Assembly (NCBI GenBank): GCA_037833965.1
Contig: AP031352.1
Coordinates: 30,382,501-30,446,500, forward strand
Origin: Marchantia polymorpha subsp. ruderalis
Taxonomy: Eukaryota; Streptophyta; Marchantiopsida; Marchantiales; Marchantiaceae
Length of the DNA stretch: 64,000 nt
Reading direction: 5' to 3'
The translations under genes were made by a program, and so were the position numbers. Each line of letters starts with the position of its first letter. The first letter of the stretch is position 1. The notes beneath the pieces are model-generated. The model did no database searches, had not been told where the DNA came from, and saw only the letters and a program-made list of their open reading frames with translations. Positions 41,286 through 52,361 of the stretch are shown in pieces.

Positions 41286-44200
41286 AATGGACACGTGAAT
41301 CTGTGATTTTTTCATTATTTTTTTCTTACATTCTTCTATTGAGATATAGTTGAAAACCTTGAAATTCAACAGAAAGGTAAGAATTTATAATATATTGTAA
41401 TTTTTTTTCAAGTTTTCTGGAATTTTACAGTTATTGGCCACTTGTAAATTGATGAGGTATAAGAGTTTGATTTTGCAAGTGGACAGATATGCATGATGAA
41501 ATACATAACGTGTAGTCCATCGTGCTCTACATTTTCAATTTTTGACTTGAAACCTCATATAGTGATGTGTGATAAATCATGTTATCCATATGCTGACTTT
41601 GTTATCTTGCAATTCATGACAATTCATGTGAAAAAGATACACATGAATATTGTGAATAATCATAGCAAATCTATCACAACAACAATCACATGGAGTACAA
41701 CAAATATTAGTTGATGTTTTTTGTCATATAGGTTGCATCTTGAGATTATTAAGTATCCAATTCAAATTTTTATCAAGTCTATTAGAGTAATCTCATTATA
41801 TTTTAAAAATGTCATCTAGCAAATAAATTATAAATGAAAGACAATAATCAATATTTAACAAAAATATTCAAATAATTATGATCATGTATGTAACATCATC
41901 TTCAGTTAAGAATATATGCATATGTAAAAAAAGGTACAATGATTCAAGCCAATTATGAACTTTTATCATGTTTATTTTGAAAAATATAAAATATATAAAA
42001 CATCTTTAAAAATTAAATTGTAAGAGATGAGTTCAAGAATTTATAAAAATTAAATTTTTTTAAAAGAAAATTTTTCAATGAGATTATGATCTTGAAAAAT
42101 TAAAAGAAGTAATTTTTAAAATTTTAACTATTTGTATGTTATGATTATCAATGATGTATTTATTAAATAATTGAAAATAAAAAAATTTCAATGTACTTGT
42201 ACAATGTTTTTCAATATATATAATGTGATATTTGATGTGTTCTAAATTTATGTTATAATGTAATGCGTGTTTTCATAACAAATTAAAAAAATCCTAATTA
42301 ATTCTTCTCCAATCAAAGTGAAAGTGTCGTGACGATATATATAAAGTGCAATATTACACCTATTACAAGTTTTGTAATCTACTTCATTCATTTATCAAAT
42401 TCTAGTAATTTAATGTAATGCACATAAAAATTGAACTTTAAAATAAATAAATTATTCCAGATTAATTAAATTCATCCCCTTCATTCTTCACTCAAAAAAA
42501 AGAGTGAAATACCTCACCTTTTGTGGTCAAATGGAATAAATTGACATTTGGAATGAATTTTGCCTTTTCAGGCAAAATGTCAATTATTTCTTAAAACCAA
42601 AATGCTTGACAGGTGACGGAGGGAGCCTGAGATTAAAACTTTGCAGGTTTTATTTGCTTGTCTTCGCCTCCTTCCCTCCCTCTCTCTATCTACAGAAAAA
42701 ATTATGTTTTTGGTTGTACAAAAAATAGCTCCTCATTTAGTGCAAGTGCAAAGGAGATGAAATTATTTTTAGAGAGTACTACAGATTTTGATTTAAGGAC
42801 TTGCTCACAAGCTTTCATCCTTAGAGCAAGTACCCCGCGACAGGGAATGAATTTAATAACTAGGGGATGAATTTAACAACTTTCTAATGTATCAATTTTT
42901 TTTTAATGATTAACAAATAAAATCTAAATTATGCTTTCAAAACTTCTTACTAAAAAAAAGTTAAATTCGATTGTGTACATTGTGATATAGTTTGAAAGCT
43001 TAATTTACATGTAGTTGTCCGTATTTTTCCATCAAATTCCTTGATGGAAAAAAAAGGTACATGTAACATTATGTTTTTTTATAGTTATATATATAGATAT
43101 CTTGATATAGAATAATTTGAACAAACTGAAAAGAGAATATTTCTTGTTGTTGACATAAACTAGGATGATTTTGGTTTTTTGTTAGATGTACATATATGTT
43201 ATATCAAAGATTGGACTAACATTCATTACTATACTGCAACAAATGCATGCTTCACAAAAGAAGTTTAATAATTGGATTTGAAAATTTCAGGCAAAGATTA
43301 AATCAATCTGCATTTTTTTTTTGTTTGTTTCCCACACATCAAGCATTGGAATTGTATTATTGATTGCTTTGCAATGATTTGAACATGATAATAATGTATC
43401 ATATCAGACTAAGCTAAAATTTATAATATAACAACATGTAGTTTTTTAAATTGAAGACAAGATCTATATATAAAATGGATTATTTTCTCCATACATTGAA
43501 ATTTTCTTACTGCAGGTATTGAAATGGAGTCCTAAATATTTTTTATGTCTTGAGCTAAAATCTTTTGACTAGTTTTAATGCATGATTCTACAATTATTAC
43601 TTATGGAAATGTTGAAAATGATTAAGTTTTAACTTTCACATTTCTTTTTGTAAGATAATCCTTTAGTGCTTTCACAAAGTCATTTTAAGTGTTTGCAACA
43701 ATTGTGAAAGACAAGGGGACAAGTGTTAGTTTACTTTGCGTGACAAAAAAAATATTCAGTATGTGCTATCAAAGAGTTTTAACGATGCAACATCTATTAT
43801 TATTCGTATAAGAATTTTTTTTATAAGGATATTGATTTTTATTACATTGTATTACTAGTTACCTTATCATGCAGATTCGAGCCAACAGTGTTAACAAATG
43901 GATTAAAAAATAATCATTCATCATGATTAGATTATATTGCACATGCATATTTAAACAATCTTATGAGATTTCCATGCATTTATATCCACATATCCAAGTT
44001 CTACTGATGAAATGTTATTGAGTCTTGATCTCTTTATAAAAAATATATTATAGAACATTTTTTATTAGCATAAGTTTTTACAAAATATGAGTCTTAAAAT
44101 CTACAGTTTGATATCGTTACTTGAAATAAAGTTTTTGAGATTAGTGTGTAGTTAGAAATATTTTTTTTGATTAATTTGATATCTCTCCTCATTTAACCGA

Positions 44201-44800
44201 TGATTCACATATTAAAAGCTCTATAAATTGGATCATGAGTGAATTTTATTACTTGACAATCAAATTTTATACTCTATGCTTGAAAAAATATATTTTATGT
44301 CCAATTATTATTCAATTTTTTAAGATACCTATAGCTTCAACAAACAACTCATGTCTTTTCAAAATATTGATTGAATATGATTTAAAAAAAAAGTAAATAT
44401 CATATAACGTTGTCCGACGAGGTATTGCACATGCATGATTATGTTTTGAAAATAATATTTGTGAATAAAAACCAATGCAAAAATCTCCAATATTTTTTAT
44501 TAGTTTTACTTGTTTTTTTGTGTGTGCTTAAATCTCCATCCATTTGTATTTTATCATATTTGAATTTTTTTGAGAAATGAATGATGAATGATTTTGACCA
44601 TACATTTACAATGTAATTTTCATAATCCTTAATTTAAAATTCAATGAAACATAAAAGATTAATGGTAATCTTATTTGGATGAGTTTGTCTATATAAATAT
44701 ATTTAAAAAAATAAAGCATCACGCAAACAATTGTTGTATTTTTTATACTTTAATTTTCATATTGCAAATGTCAAATACACTTCATTTTACTTGAATTTCA
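41286..44800. other. AT-rich desert
   Basis: No supported gene. The first 200 bp include a stem CCACTTGTAAA / TTTGCAAGTGG (41440-41484) whose sequence resembles, in reverse complement, part of the loop of inverted repeat 2. The rest is eroded AT-rich DNA. Confidence 0.45.
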
Positions 44801-44953
44801 AAGCTACTTCGAAATAAGGTCTAGATACAGAAACTCAGAGTAGAGTATGCGAGAAAGGGCTGACCTTCAGTGCATTTGACAAGAGTCTGGACAAGTGCAC
44901 ATTTGAAGTTTGGAGCATCGAGCGAAACTGACGGGGCGGACCTAATCACAACA

Positions 44954-45448
44954 TCACAAATATGTAAGTACGTTCACAAGTAATGAATGTGGGAGAAACT
45001 TAGAGATGGAGGAAGTCCCCGTGGAACGAATCCACGGTCTCGTAGTTTTTTCCTCCCGAACATCTTGAAAAGCCGATGCTGACTCTTCATCTCGCAGCGC
45101 TTCCCTCCCAGTCACAGATCTGCGATCCACAGGTCCAAAAGCGTGGAGAACATTCAGGGGAACCCATGAAGTCAACTGCATGCTAAATATCTGCCACTCG
45201 AAGTCATCGCCGAGGGTGGGTTTGAGTTCTGCTTGAATCACATAGCAGTCTGAACCTGACACTTGTGCGACGATGGGAGATCTGCGAGCTCCGAGCGTTG
45301 TTCCGATTTCAACGCGCAAACCGCCTTCAATCCAGCAGCTATCTTTCATGTGTCGCAGCGTCAACGGAGTAGAGACTGTTGCTTCCGGAGATTCTGGGGG
45401 GCGGCATGGATGGCTATTAGCCAGGATATTTGCTGCCTTACAGGACAC
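44954..45448 (-). CDS. Hypothetical open frame, unrecognised
   Basis: A minus-strand frame of 164 codons whose centre is protein-like: SCWIEGGLRVEIGTTLGARR, then YVIQAELKPTLGDDFEWQIF, then LTSWVPLNVLHAFGPVDRRS. The frame opens at a non-ATG codon, so if real it is an exon whose upstream part lies above 45.45 kb. A plus-strand frame of 120 codons overlaps it. No domain is recognised. The first 300 bases of this GC block mark a sharp change from the AT-rich desert. Confidence 0.25.
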   Translation of the reverse strand: MSCKAANILANSHPCRPPESPEATVSTPLTLRHMKDSCWIEGGLRVEIGTTLGARRSPIVAQVSGSDCYVIQAELKPTLGDDFEWQIFSMQLTSWVPLNVLHAFGPVDRRSVTGREALRDEESASAFQDVREEKTTRPWIRSTGTSSISKFLPHSLLVNVLTYL

Positions 45449-45639
45449 CTCTCATCTCCCCAGATGACTGGGTCTGGCACACTCTCCCATCCATCCGTGA
45501 TGACTGTAGACATTTCTTATTTGGGATTGGATGTGCCCAATCAGACAGAACGTGAAGGAGAATGCGGGAGAGAAATAGTTGTCTTCGTTTGGGAGCAGGA
45601 GGCGTGGAGCCCAACTTCTGCCTAGATCTTTGTGGCACT

Positions 45640-46640
45640 GGCGGTGGTCGTTAATGGAGCCAGTGCGGTCAAGGTTGAAGACAATGCCAGAGAAAAAAAC
45701 ATGAGTCAATCGACGGCACGAACTGCGTAGAATCTCCTTGAACCCGCTGTCGATCCCTTGGGCTTCCCATCATCTAAGCCTAACGAAGGTTTTTTGGTCT
45801 CCTAAAGACACTCTATAAAGTATTGGAAGCTAAAGGTGAACACTCTTCGACACAGGATCACGAACAACACGTTCCTGTCTAAACGAGTGTTTGTAGGAAA
45901 AGGTATAGTACTTGTGTGTCGAGGAATGCTCCAATTTTAGTTTGAAGTTGTTGCTTGCTTTTGATTTTGTCGATCCAATTGTTTTGGACTGGACGACAAA
46001 TATTGATAACTGCAAATTATCTGGCGCCAAGTTTCTCCTATTCAGTCCAACACAATAGATCTCGCTTAGCATCGATCCGGACTTTATGGTTCATTCGACA
46101 ACATGAGCTGTTGCATCCGGTCTGAGTGGGAACGTCTTTTGTAAGCAGGGTATGATCTCCACAAGGTACGCAATCAGTGCGATGTAGCTCAAGCTGATCC
46201 ACATACAAGATTAGTTGACGATCAGACGTGGTACAGTCACACCAAAAAATTTGGATAGCAGTGCTGTTTGGTCTACCTTGGGCCGAGCTACTTGGGTGAT
46301 AGACGTATCAAATTGGACAGTAGGGAGATGAAATGACCACGCCAGACAAAGAATGTCGAAAAGCTTAACCAGGTGCTATGAAAGAATATCATTGATGCAT
46401 AATGAAAGAAAAGAGACGTCTGTCCGGGTTATTGAATTGTGATATTGATGGCTGGCTGGCTGGCTTGCTTGCTTGCTGGATAGGTAGATATAGATCCTAC
46501 TAACAAAAGCAAAAATGACGAGTTTCATGCAAACTATCGATCCCATGAACCGCACGGACGGTACTTTCTGGTAGGTCTGGTAAGGACGATACCGGCTGGC
46601 AAGCTAGCAACATCTGATGTGGTCATACAAGCGATCTAGA
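45640..46640. other. Mid-GC sequence with a GGCT/TGCT simple repeat
   Basis: No gene supported. A tetranucleotide run of GGCT then TGCT units lies at about 46450-46476. An 80-codon minus frame (45830-46072) is unassigned. Confidence 0.25.
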
Positions 46641-46648
46641 AAGTCAGC

Positions 46649-47392
46649 ATGTTCTTCTTGGAATTGGCTTGGACATTAAGCAATCATCCATCCGGACAAG
46701 CCCGATCGATTGCCACTCCGGAATTGGTCAGGGTCATTGACACGGTCATTGCTGGAACACCTTGTCGTGACTTCTCCTCTTGCATCGCTGCTGATCCGAT
46801 TTTCAATCTGTTCAAATTTCCTGATGACTAGAACATGCATTAACTAAATCCGATCAAATCAGAGAGCCCGAATGAATCGTCTAAGAAGGCCCATGATTTC
46901 CACTTTCCCATGTTTCCTTGACACTTTAGGTGAAACATCGTGTCAACTTCTGTTGCTGGTCTGATCGGTGACGAGTGTAAGGAGAAGTTCCTTTCGTGAC
47001 ACTTGGAGCCGAGCACCAAACCGTGCTTCCTCTACCCGCCACGATCAAAGCTTGAGAGACGATGGCTCCCAATACCAAAAGATGTACCCCAGGAGGAAGT
47101 CTTATCTAGTCAGATGTGGAAGGCTGGGGGGATCTTACTCGTTGTGGGGAACCTGGGTGCTTGGCCGAACGTCATCACGGGTTTCCTCAAAATATGCCTC
47201 ACAGATCCCCACATGATACCAAATCATGACGTTGTGATTGCCCAGCTCGTCTGCAGAGCTCGTCAAGTAGTCATAGCTGGAATCGAGGATACTAGGATGT
47301 TCTGCAGCCCCGCAGCGTTTCAGAAATCAGATCTCGTTGATCGTGCTGTGGTTGTTGAAGCTACAAGAAACGTGCGAGAAGTGCAGGTATAG
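46649..47392 (+). pseudogene. Coding-like island, one frame with interruptions, unrecognised
   Basis: Two protein-like segments share a frame on the plus strand: 46649-46831 (TPELVRVIDTVIAGTPCRDF, then IAADPIFNLFKFPDD) and 47003-47392 (MWKAGGILLVVGNLGAWPNV, then VVIAQLVCRARQVVIAGIED). The second segment runs into a donor-like GTGCAG|GTATAG. The part between is not open. Either these are exons with a poorly marked intron or an old gene with a few breaks. I cannot assign a family. Confidence 0.3.
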
Positions 47393-47803
47393 GCTGTATA
47401 TGCATCGAGGCAGATCCGTTGGACCACAGAATAGGTCTGGGGTCTGACTGCCCCGGCGCACAGCCAGTGGCATGAGCTTGCTAATATTAAACACTGCAAA
47501 ACATTTTCGTCTTGGACTGAAGTATACCTTTCTCCCAAAGTTCATCCACCTGCTCCCAACAGCAGATGCGACTTCCCAAATGTTGCAAGACATGGCTCTC
47601 ATCAATCAACTGCGATTACTAGCCGAGCCGAGCCGAGCTGAGCTGGTCCACATACGGCGATTATAAAACTTCGCGCCAAGTTCTAGAAAGAGATTAACTT
47701 ACTCAGGAGCAGCAGTCTTTCTTCTGCCTTTAAGCTGTAACTAAAGATTCACTCCATTCTTCACTCCAGATACAGTAAGAAGATCTGCAAGCCTCACGAC
47801 ATG

Positions 47804-48118
47804 CTAATGCGCCAAAGTTACATGAGCCCTGGCGCAGTCAAAGAGGCAAACATCGGCAACGAATTGGTTCGTGTGACTCCACACGACAGGTTCAGATGAG
47901 CGAAGTGCTGCTAACTCTGCGCAGCGGTGTTGATCGGCCGGTTGGAGACATGGATGCGGTCCATCCCGGATAAGGTTCAGTTGAATGATGGGCCCTGAAT
48001 TGGGATCGTCTCGTAGCCTGGGGGCATTGTTTATTCTGTTGCCAACAAGGGGGATTTGATAGGTGGAATAATTCATCCAGTAAGTGCCAGTGGGAAGACC
48101 GGCCAGCTTTTCCAACAT
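47804..48118 (-). CDS. Hypothetical 104-residue ORF
   Basis: It opens at an ATG (48118) and reads MLEKLAGLPTGTYWMNYSTY, then QIPLVGNRINNAPRLRDDPN, with balanced composition, and ends at a normal stop. No domain, signal peptide or membrane segment is evident and no homologue is recognised. It may equally be a chance frame in GC-richer DNA. Confidence 0.2.
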   Translation of the reverse strand: MLEKLAGLPTGTYWMNYSTYQIPLVGNRINNAPRLRDDPNSGPIIQLNLIRDGPHPCLQPADQHRCAELAALRSSEPVVWSHTNQFVADVCLFDCARAHVTLAH

Positions 48119-49511
48119 TGACCCAACAACCTTCTCTCGAATCGAGGCATGGAGAGACAGAGCATGGAGGAGAGGAGAGGAGAGAAGGCCAGTCGAGAGG
48201 TACAGATAAGAGGTTTTAAAGCGCTATAATAAAACAGCTCAGGTCTGCTTTCCACCGCGGTGCCCGCCCCTGTTATTTGGATCTGATGTCATTGGTAACA
48301 TATCCAAAACAGAGGCGCTTGGTTTACATGGAAAGCAGCAGGAACCTCATCTAATCATTCCGGTAAGAAAATAATCGACCACAGTGCACATGGAAGCATC
48401 ATTGGCACGAGAGCATTTACGCTGCAGATCTCAAGAACTCGCTCCGGAAATTATTGTCTGAAAACAGATCCGAGGTACGATGCTCTAGCTTTTTGGAGAG
48501 GCTCCAGGGAGTGTGTGCATCCCCCCAATGGAACCCTCGCTCTCCACACCGACCAAGCAGGTAGCCTCAACGTCAAAATGGAGTACGCGAGGAGGGCAAA
48601 AGTGGGACGTAAGGTAGATTTGGAGAGAGAAAGAGGTCTCTGCAAAAACTATGCACAGACCTCTTTCTCTCTCCGAAAGCATTTACTTCTCTCCCCTAGC
48701 ATCTTCTAGCCTCGATCAGACGAACGGAGCAGCAGTCATCATGAACGCTAGTACCGGTAGGTTCACATGGCCTTAAAGAAGAAAATTTTATGGCCTTTCC
48801 AGATATTCCTAGCTTGAATAATGAGAGAAGGTCATGATAACAGTTGGATTTGAGCATCGTCTTTCCCAAAATCCGTGAAGTTCACGTAGGCCACCTCACG
48901 GACTCGCCCGCTAGGCGTTCACTAGAGTCAGAATCACAAGCTCTTCGTGCGAGCCCGGCAGCGAATGGGGCACGGGCTCCTTGTTCGGTTCCAACAGCTT
49001 CGACGGTTCTCTTGAATGCGAAGAGAGGCTCGCCCAAGGACGCCTGCCTTCGCCGGGGCCCTGCCCTGGGGCCGTTGCATCTCTCGATAAGGATGACAAA
49101 GTGAAACGCATGGGCGTGCCCTCGGAGCTTTCACATTCTTTTTGCAAAGATATTCCGCAAGCCATGAACCCGTTCGGTGGCCTTCGCCTTGAGATATTCA
49201 GCACAGGTTCCATTCGATTCGCTCACTGTCTTCACTCCACCTGCAGCACGGGCAGCAGCAGCAGCAGCGGCGCAGACAAACAGTGAGGGAGAATAAACTA
49301 GAGAAACCCAGCGGCAAAGTGTAAGGGATCAAAGATTCTGCAGAATGAGCCGCTTGAAGTTTAGAGCGGGCAGAAAGAAGAGGGAGGAGGAGGAGGAGGA
49401 GGGAGGAGGGACGGGCGCAGAGAGGAGCAAAAGCAAAGCGCTGTAGATTGGAGGTGGCGAGCGAGCTCAGAATGGCGTCACGAAAAGCAGGAGGAGAGAG
49501 CGGAGCCGCCA
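48119..49511. other. GC-rich sequence upstream of the 49.5-kb gene model
   Basis: Contains overlapping short frames on both strands (48844-49286) with Ser/Pro/Arg-rich, unassigned peptides. It also has a miRNA-like hairpin at 48622-48674, a CAG run at 49254-49268 and an AGG-rich tract at 49376-49414. The last two are common in plant 5' leaders, so part of this may be promoter and 5' UTR of the gene at 49512. Confidence 0.3.
48622..48674. repeat. Short perfect hairpin, miRNA-like
   Basis: Arms 48622-48643 and 48653-48674 pair over 22 bp with one mismatch; 18 bp are perfect (GGAGAGAGAAAGAGGTCT / AGACCTCTTTCTCTCTCC). The loop is 9 nt (AAAAACTAT). Weak pairing continues outside. The arms are purine-rich on one side and pyrimidine-rich on the other. 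Confidence 0.9.
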
Positions 49512-50386
49512 ATGCGCGAAGCCTTGGCATCAGCAGCTTTGGCAAAATCTGTGTCTTCTTCGCTTCTTACAAGCGACAAGGGCATCTTCCACCTCATCCA
49601 ACAAGTGTCCTGCACCGACCACATCGATTCTGACATCTGCAAGTGGCGAGCTCTGATTGGTGGGGGCCGAGGCAAGATGCTACAGGCCTACAGGTAGTTC
49701 CATGTTCCCCCCAATGCCCGTAGCTCCTGACACTCGCTGGCCTGGACCTCCCCCCAGTACCACTCTGGTTCCCCCATACTCCCTGTTGGGTGCCCAAAGA
49801 CGCCATCGGCAGCAGCGAGTGTACTGAACCAACAACAAGCGCGAGCGAGCACCGAGCTGCAGTTGTAGTAAGTACCTTCTGCATGGGCAGTTGCGCAGCG
49901 GAGCAGAAAACTCAAGGAAGTTGGAGTGAGTGAGTCCTTGCTTTGCGCCTCACGCTAGGTCTGGTATATCTAGCCCAGTCGCTGGCCATCATTTCACCCC
50001 CACAGTTGACTGCGGTGGTGTCACCTTGACAAACCCCGCCTGACCCCCGGGCGATTCTTTGGTTCCGTTTGGTTTATGCTGCTGTTGCTTTAGTTTAGCA
50101 CTATTGACTTACAGGCCTCCTGCAGCAGAGGTCTCGGCAGCTTCTTCTGCAGTCAAGGGCCCCATCCTCTCTTCTTATAGCTTGCACACTTTTCAGGGCA
50201 GTGGCCTTCAGCACACTCCACAGCAATTGATTGCAGCCTACAGGTACTCGGATGTAATTCACCTTTTCCTCACTCCTCGCTTTCCTCCCTGCCCTTTTCT
50301 CTCCTTCCGGTTCGGACCGGGTTCATTTGCCTTCCTCATGCTGTAGCCTCCTCGCTCAGGCGTCTCTGAACATAAAATCATCGTAA
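49512..50386 (+). CDS. Three-exon gene model, 116-residue unknown protein
   Basis: Exons 49512-49693, 50115-50243 and 50347-50386 join in phase through GT-AG introns. The donors are TACAG|GTAGTT and TACAG|GTACTC. The acceptors are TGACTTACAG and CATGCTGTAG, the latter after a long pyrimidine tract. The peptide starts MREALASAALAKSVSSSLLT, continues SDKGIFHLIQQVSCTDHIDS and GPILSSYSLHTFQGSGLQ, and ends LLAQASLNIKSS. The Ala/Ser-rich start could be a transit peptide. Exons 1 and 2 both end in a Gln/Ala-Ala-Tyr codon string before the donor. A further strong donor (CCAGA|GTAAGT at 50427) lies after the stop, so the transcript may continue to the acceptor at 51387 and place this ORF upstream of the 309-residue ORF. 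No family is recognised. Confidence 0.4.
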
Positions 50387-51431
50387 ATGCATGCTCTGTG
50401 AGGACTTCGGTGTCGAACATCTCCAGAGTAAGTCTGTCTCTCTCACTCGTGAGCGAGCGCAATTCTGTCACCATGGCTCGTTTTCTCCCACTTGTCGGTC
50501 CGGGGAAGTCTAGGAACACTGGTGCAATCAACGCTCTCTCCGTTGCGATTTCCAAAATTGTTGTGCTTTGCTTCGCTGTGCTTTCGTTTCAAGGTTTCTG
50601 AGCACTCGAGCTCGTTGCTAGACCCAATTGCCATTCGGACCTGCGAAATTCTCGGACATGCCATTCATCGATTGGAAGTGCCTCGTCCTCGGATCCGTGT
50701 CTTTCGAGTAGGGTCCGTTTTCAGCACGGCGTTGGGTCCACTGATCACCGAGGAGCATGCGAGACGGGGGTACTTTATTTAGCAGTTTACGTCAGCGAGT
50801 GCGAATTTTTGCACCGGGGAAGAAGTAGTCGAATGAATGTCTGCTCGTTCTAGGAGACAGAGCGACAGACTCCATGCGTGTACCACGAGCCGTAGATCTC
50901 TGACGATGACTTCAGTGGTTTGGAGTGTCCGTTGGTCGGTCTGCTGCTGGCCCATGCAAAGGAAATTTCTGTGGACTTCTCGTGCTCTGATGCCACCTGC
51001 CTCTGGGTTGTCTTTCTTCAGTAGTTTACGTTACCGAGTGGCCGACACTGTCACCGGGTCGTCTCGTGCGCTGTCTCGGGTGGTCCAACATTCCCAGAAT
51101 TTACGATACGTATCGTATCGTCCATGTGACCTCGCAGAAGCTCCTCACCTCGTCTTCCCTCGTGTCTGCTGCAACGCGATGTATGCCCGGTCGTCGCTGC
51201 AAGCTCGTGCATAACGCTAGGAGTGATCATCGTACTCGTGATCCGAGAGACATTGTAGAGGATGCTGCTCTTCGTGCGGTGTTGAAGGAAGATTGAGTCT
51301 GAGACTGAGCGCCTGATTGCCTGCCTGCCTGCCTGACAAATCGAGGTTCTATTTACTGACCTGTGCGAGCGTCGAATTGGATTGCAGAGAGCAAAGCTTG
51401 AGAAGGAGATCTCGAGGCAGACGAAGAGAAG
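50387..51431 (+). other. Leader or intron region before the 309-residue ORF
   Basis: A strong donor at 50427/50428 (AGA|GTAAGTCT) and a good acceptor at 51387 (GGATTGCAG, preceded by a CTGAC branch-like motif) define a likely intron of about 960 bp. The exon resumes at 51388, with 44 nt of 5' UTR before the ATG at 51432. A CTGC-type simple repeat lies near 51318-51335. Overlapping frames here show no domain. Confidence 0.45.
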
Positions 51432-52361
51432 ATGGAGAACATCATCCCCGGATTCCGCAGGCACCACAAGGACGAGGACGAGGGATATGATCGACACGGC
51501 AAATACGCGCACCGTCCAGGCTACGGGCAGGCCTCGTATGGGGCGTACGAGTACACGGGCCAGCCCGTGGGGTTCGAGCATCTGGGCAGCCCCCCGAAGC
51601 ACACCGAGATGGACGCGCAGACCATAGCGCAGCTGGGATACGAAGGTCCCGAAGGAGAGCGGCGCAAGGTGGAAGCCATCGAGCAGATCTACCACGAGCA
51701 CGACAGCCGCCATCCGAATTACAGGCATAGCCACCACGGCTCGCATCGGCCGGAATACTCTGAGTACCCGCCGGTGAGGCCCGAGTACTCCGAGTACCCG
51801 CCGGTGAGGCCTGAGTATTCCGAGTACCCGCCCGTCGTGCCGGAAGGCTATGTGCTCGACAGTCACGGGCGCCTGAAGTACGTCGGCGCCGGCAGCGGCT
51901 ACGACAAGCACGATAAGCATCACAAGTCGCGCGAATCCGACAGCGACGACGACGGCTACGCGGGCCAGGACGATCGATACCGGCGCAGGTACGCCGGCGA
52001 CCATCCCCACGGCGAGGATTACAGCGAGGACTACCGAGAGCGCGAGGAGTACCGGCGCCGCTATGGCGTCGAGCGCCCCCCGGCCGTGAAGATCGAGCGC
52101 AAGGTCGAGGGCGATGGCACCGTGGTCGAGCGCATTTTCCCCGTCAGCTCCGGCGGGTCCACTTATGCTCGCGCCGACCCCGGCAAGATCCACTACGGCC
52201 GCCAGGAGAGCTTCACCGGGCCCGAGTACGACGTGCCCCCGCCCGGCCCTTACGGCCGCCAGGACAGCTACCCCGCCGCCTACGCCCCTCCTTACAACGG
52301 CGCCACTTCCACTTACGGTCGTCGGCCTTACGAGGGCGGCTCGGTGCGTTGCTCCTCCTAA
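51432..52361 (+). CDS. 309-residue Tyr/His/Pro/Glu-rich disordered protein
   Basis: A GC-rich frame starts at ATG 51432 (GAAGATGGAG), 44 nt after a good splice acceptor. The N-terminus is MENIIPGFRRHHKDEDEGYD. Residues 106-135 are three exact tandem copies of RPEYSEYPPV. Residues 57-90 (HTEMDAQTIAQLGYEGPEGE onward) could form a short helix. Then come a His/Lys/Asp-rich stretch (158-175), a charged Arg/Tyr/Glu stretch (180-212), a more ordered segment at 213-240 (RPPAVKIERKVEGDGTVVER) and a Gly/Pro/Tyr-rich tail ending SVRCSS. No signal peptide or membrane segment is seen. The make-up suggests an intrinsically disordered, possibly scaffold, condensate or stress-associated protein, but that is inference. 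Steady third-position GC and strand-specific repeats favour real coding. An alternative donor at GGCTCG|GTGCGT could replace the last five residues. Confidence 0.75.
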   Translation: MENIIPGFRRHHKDEDEGYDRHGKYAHRPGYGQASYGAYEYTGQPVGFEHLGSPPKHTEMDAQTIAQLGYEGPEGERRKVEAIEQIYHEHDSRHPNYRHSHHGSHRPEYSEYPPVRPEYSEYPPVRPEYSEYPPVVPEGYVLDSHGRLKYVGAGSGYDKHDKHHKSRESDSDDDGYAGQDDRYRRRYAGDHPHGEDYSEDYREREEYRRRYGVERPPAVKIERKVEGDGTVVERIFPVSSGGSTYARADPGKIHYGRQESFTGPEYDVPPPGPYGRQDSYPAAYAPPYNGATSTYGRRPYEGGSVRCSS

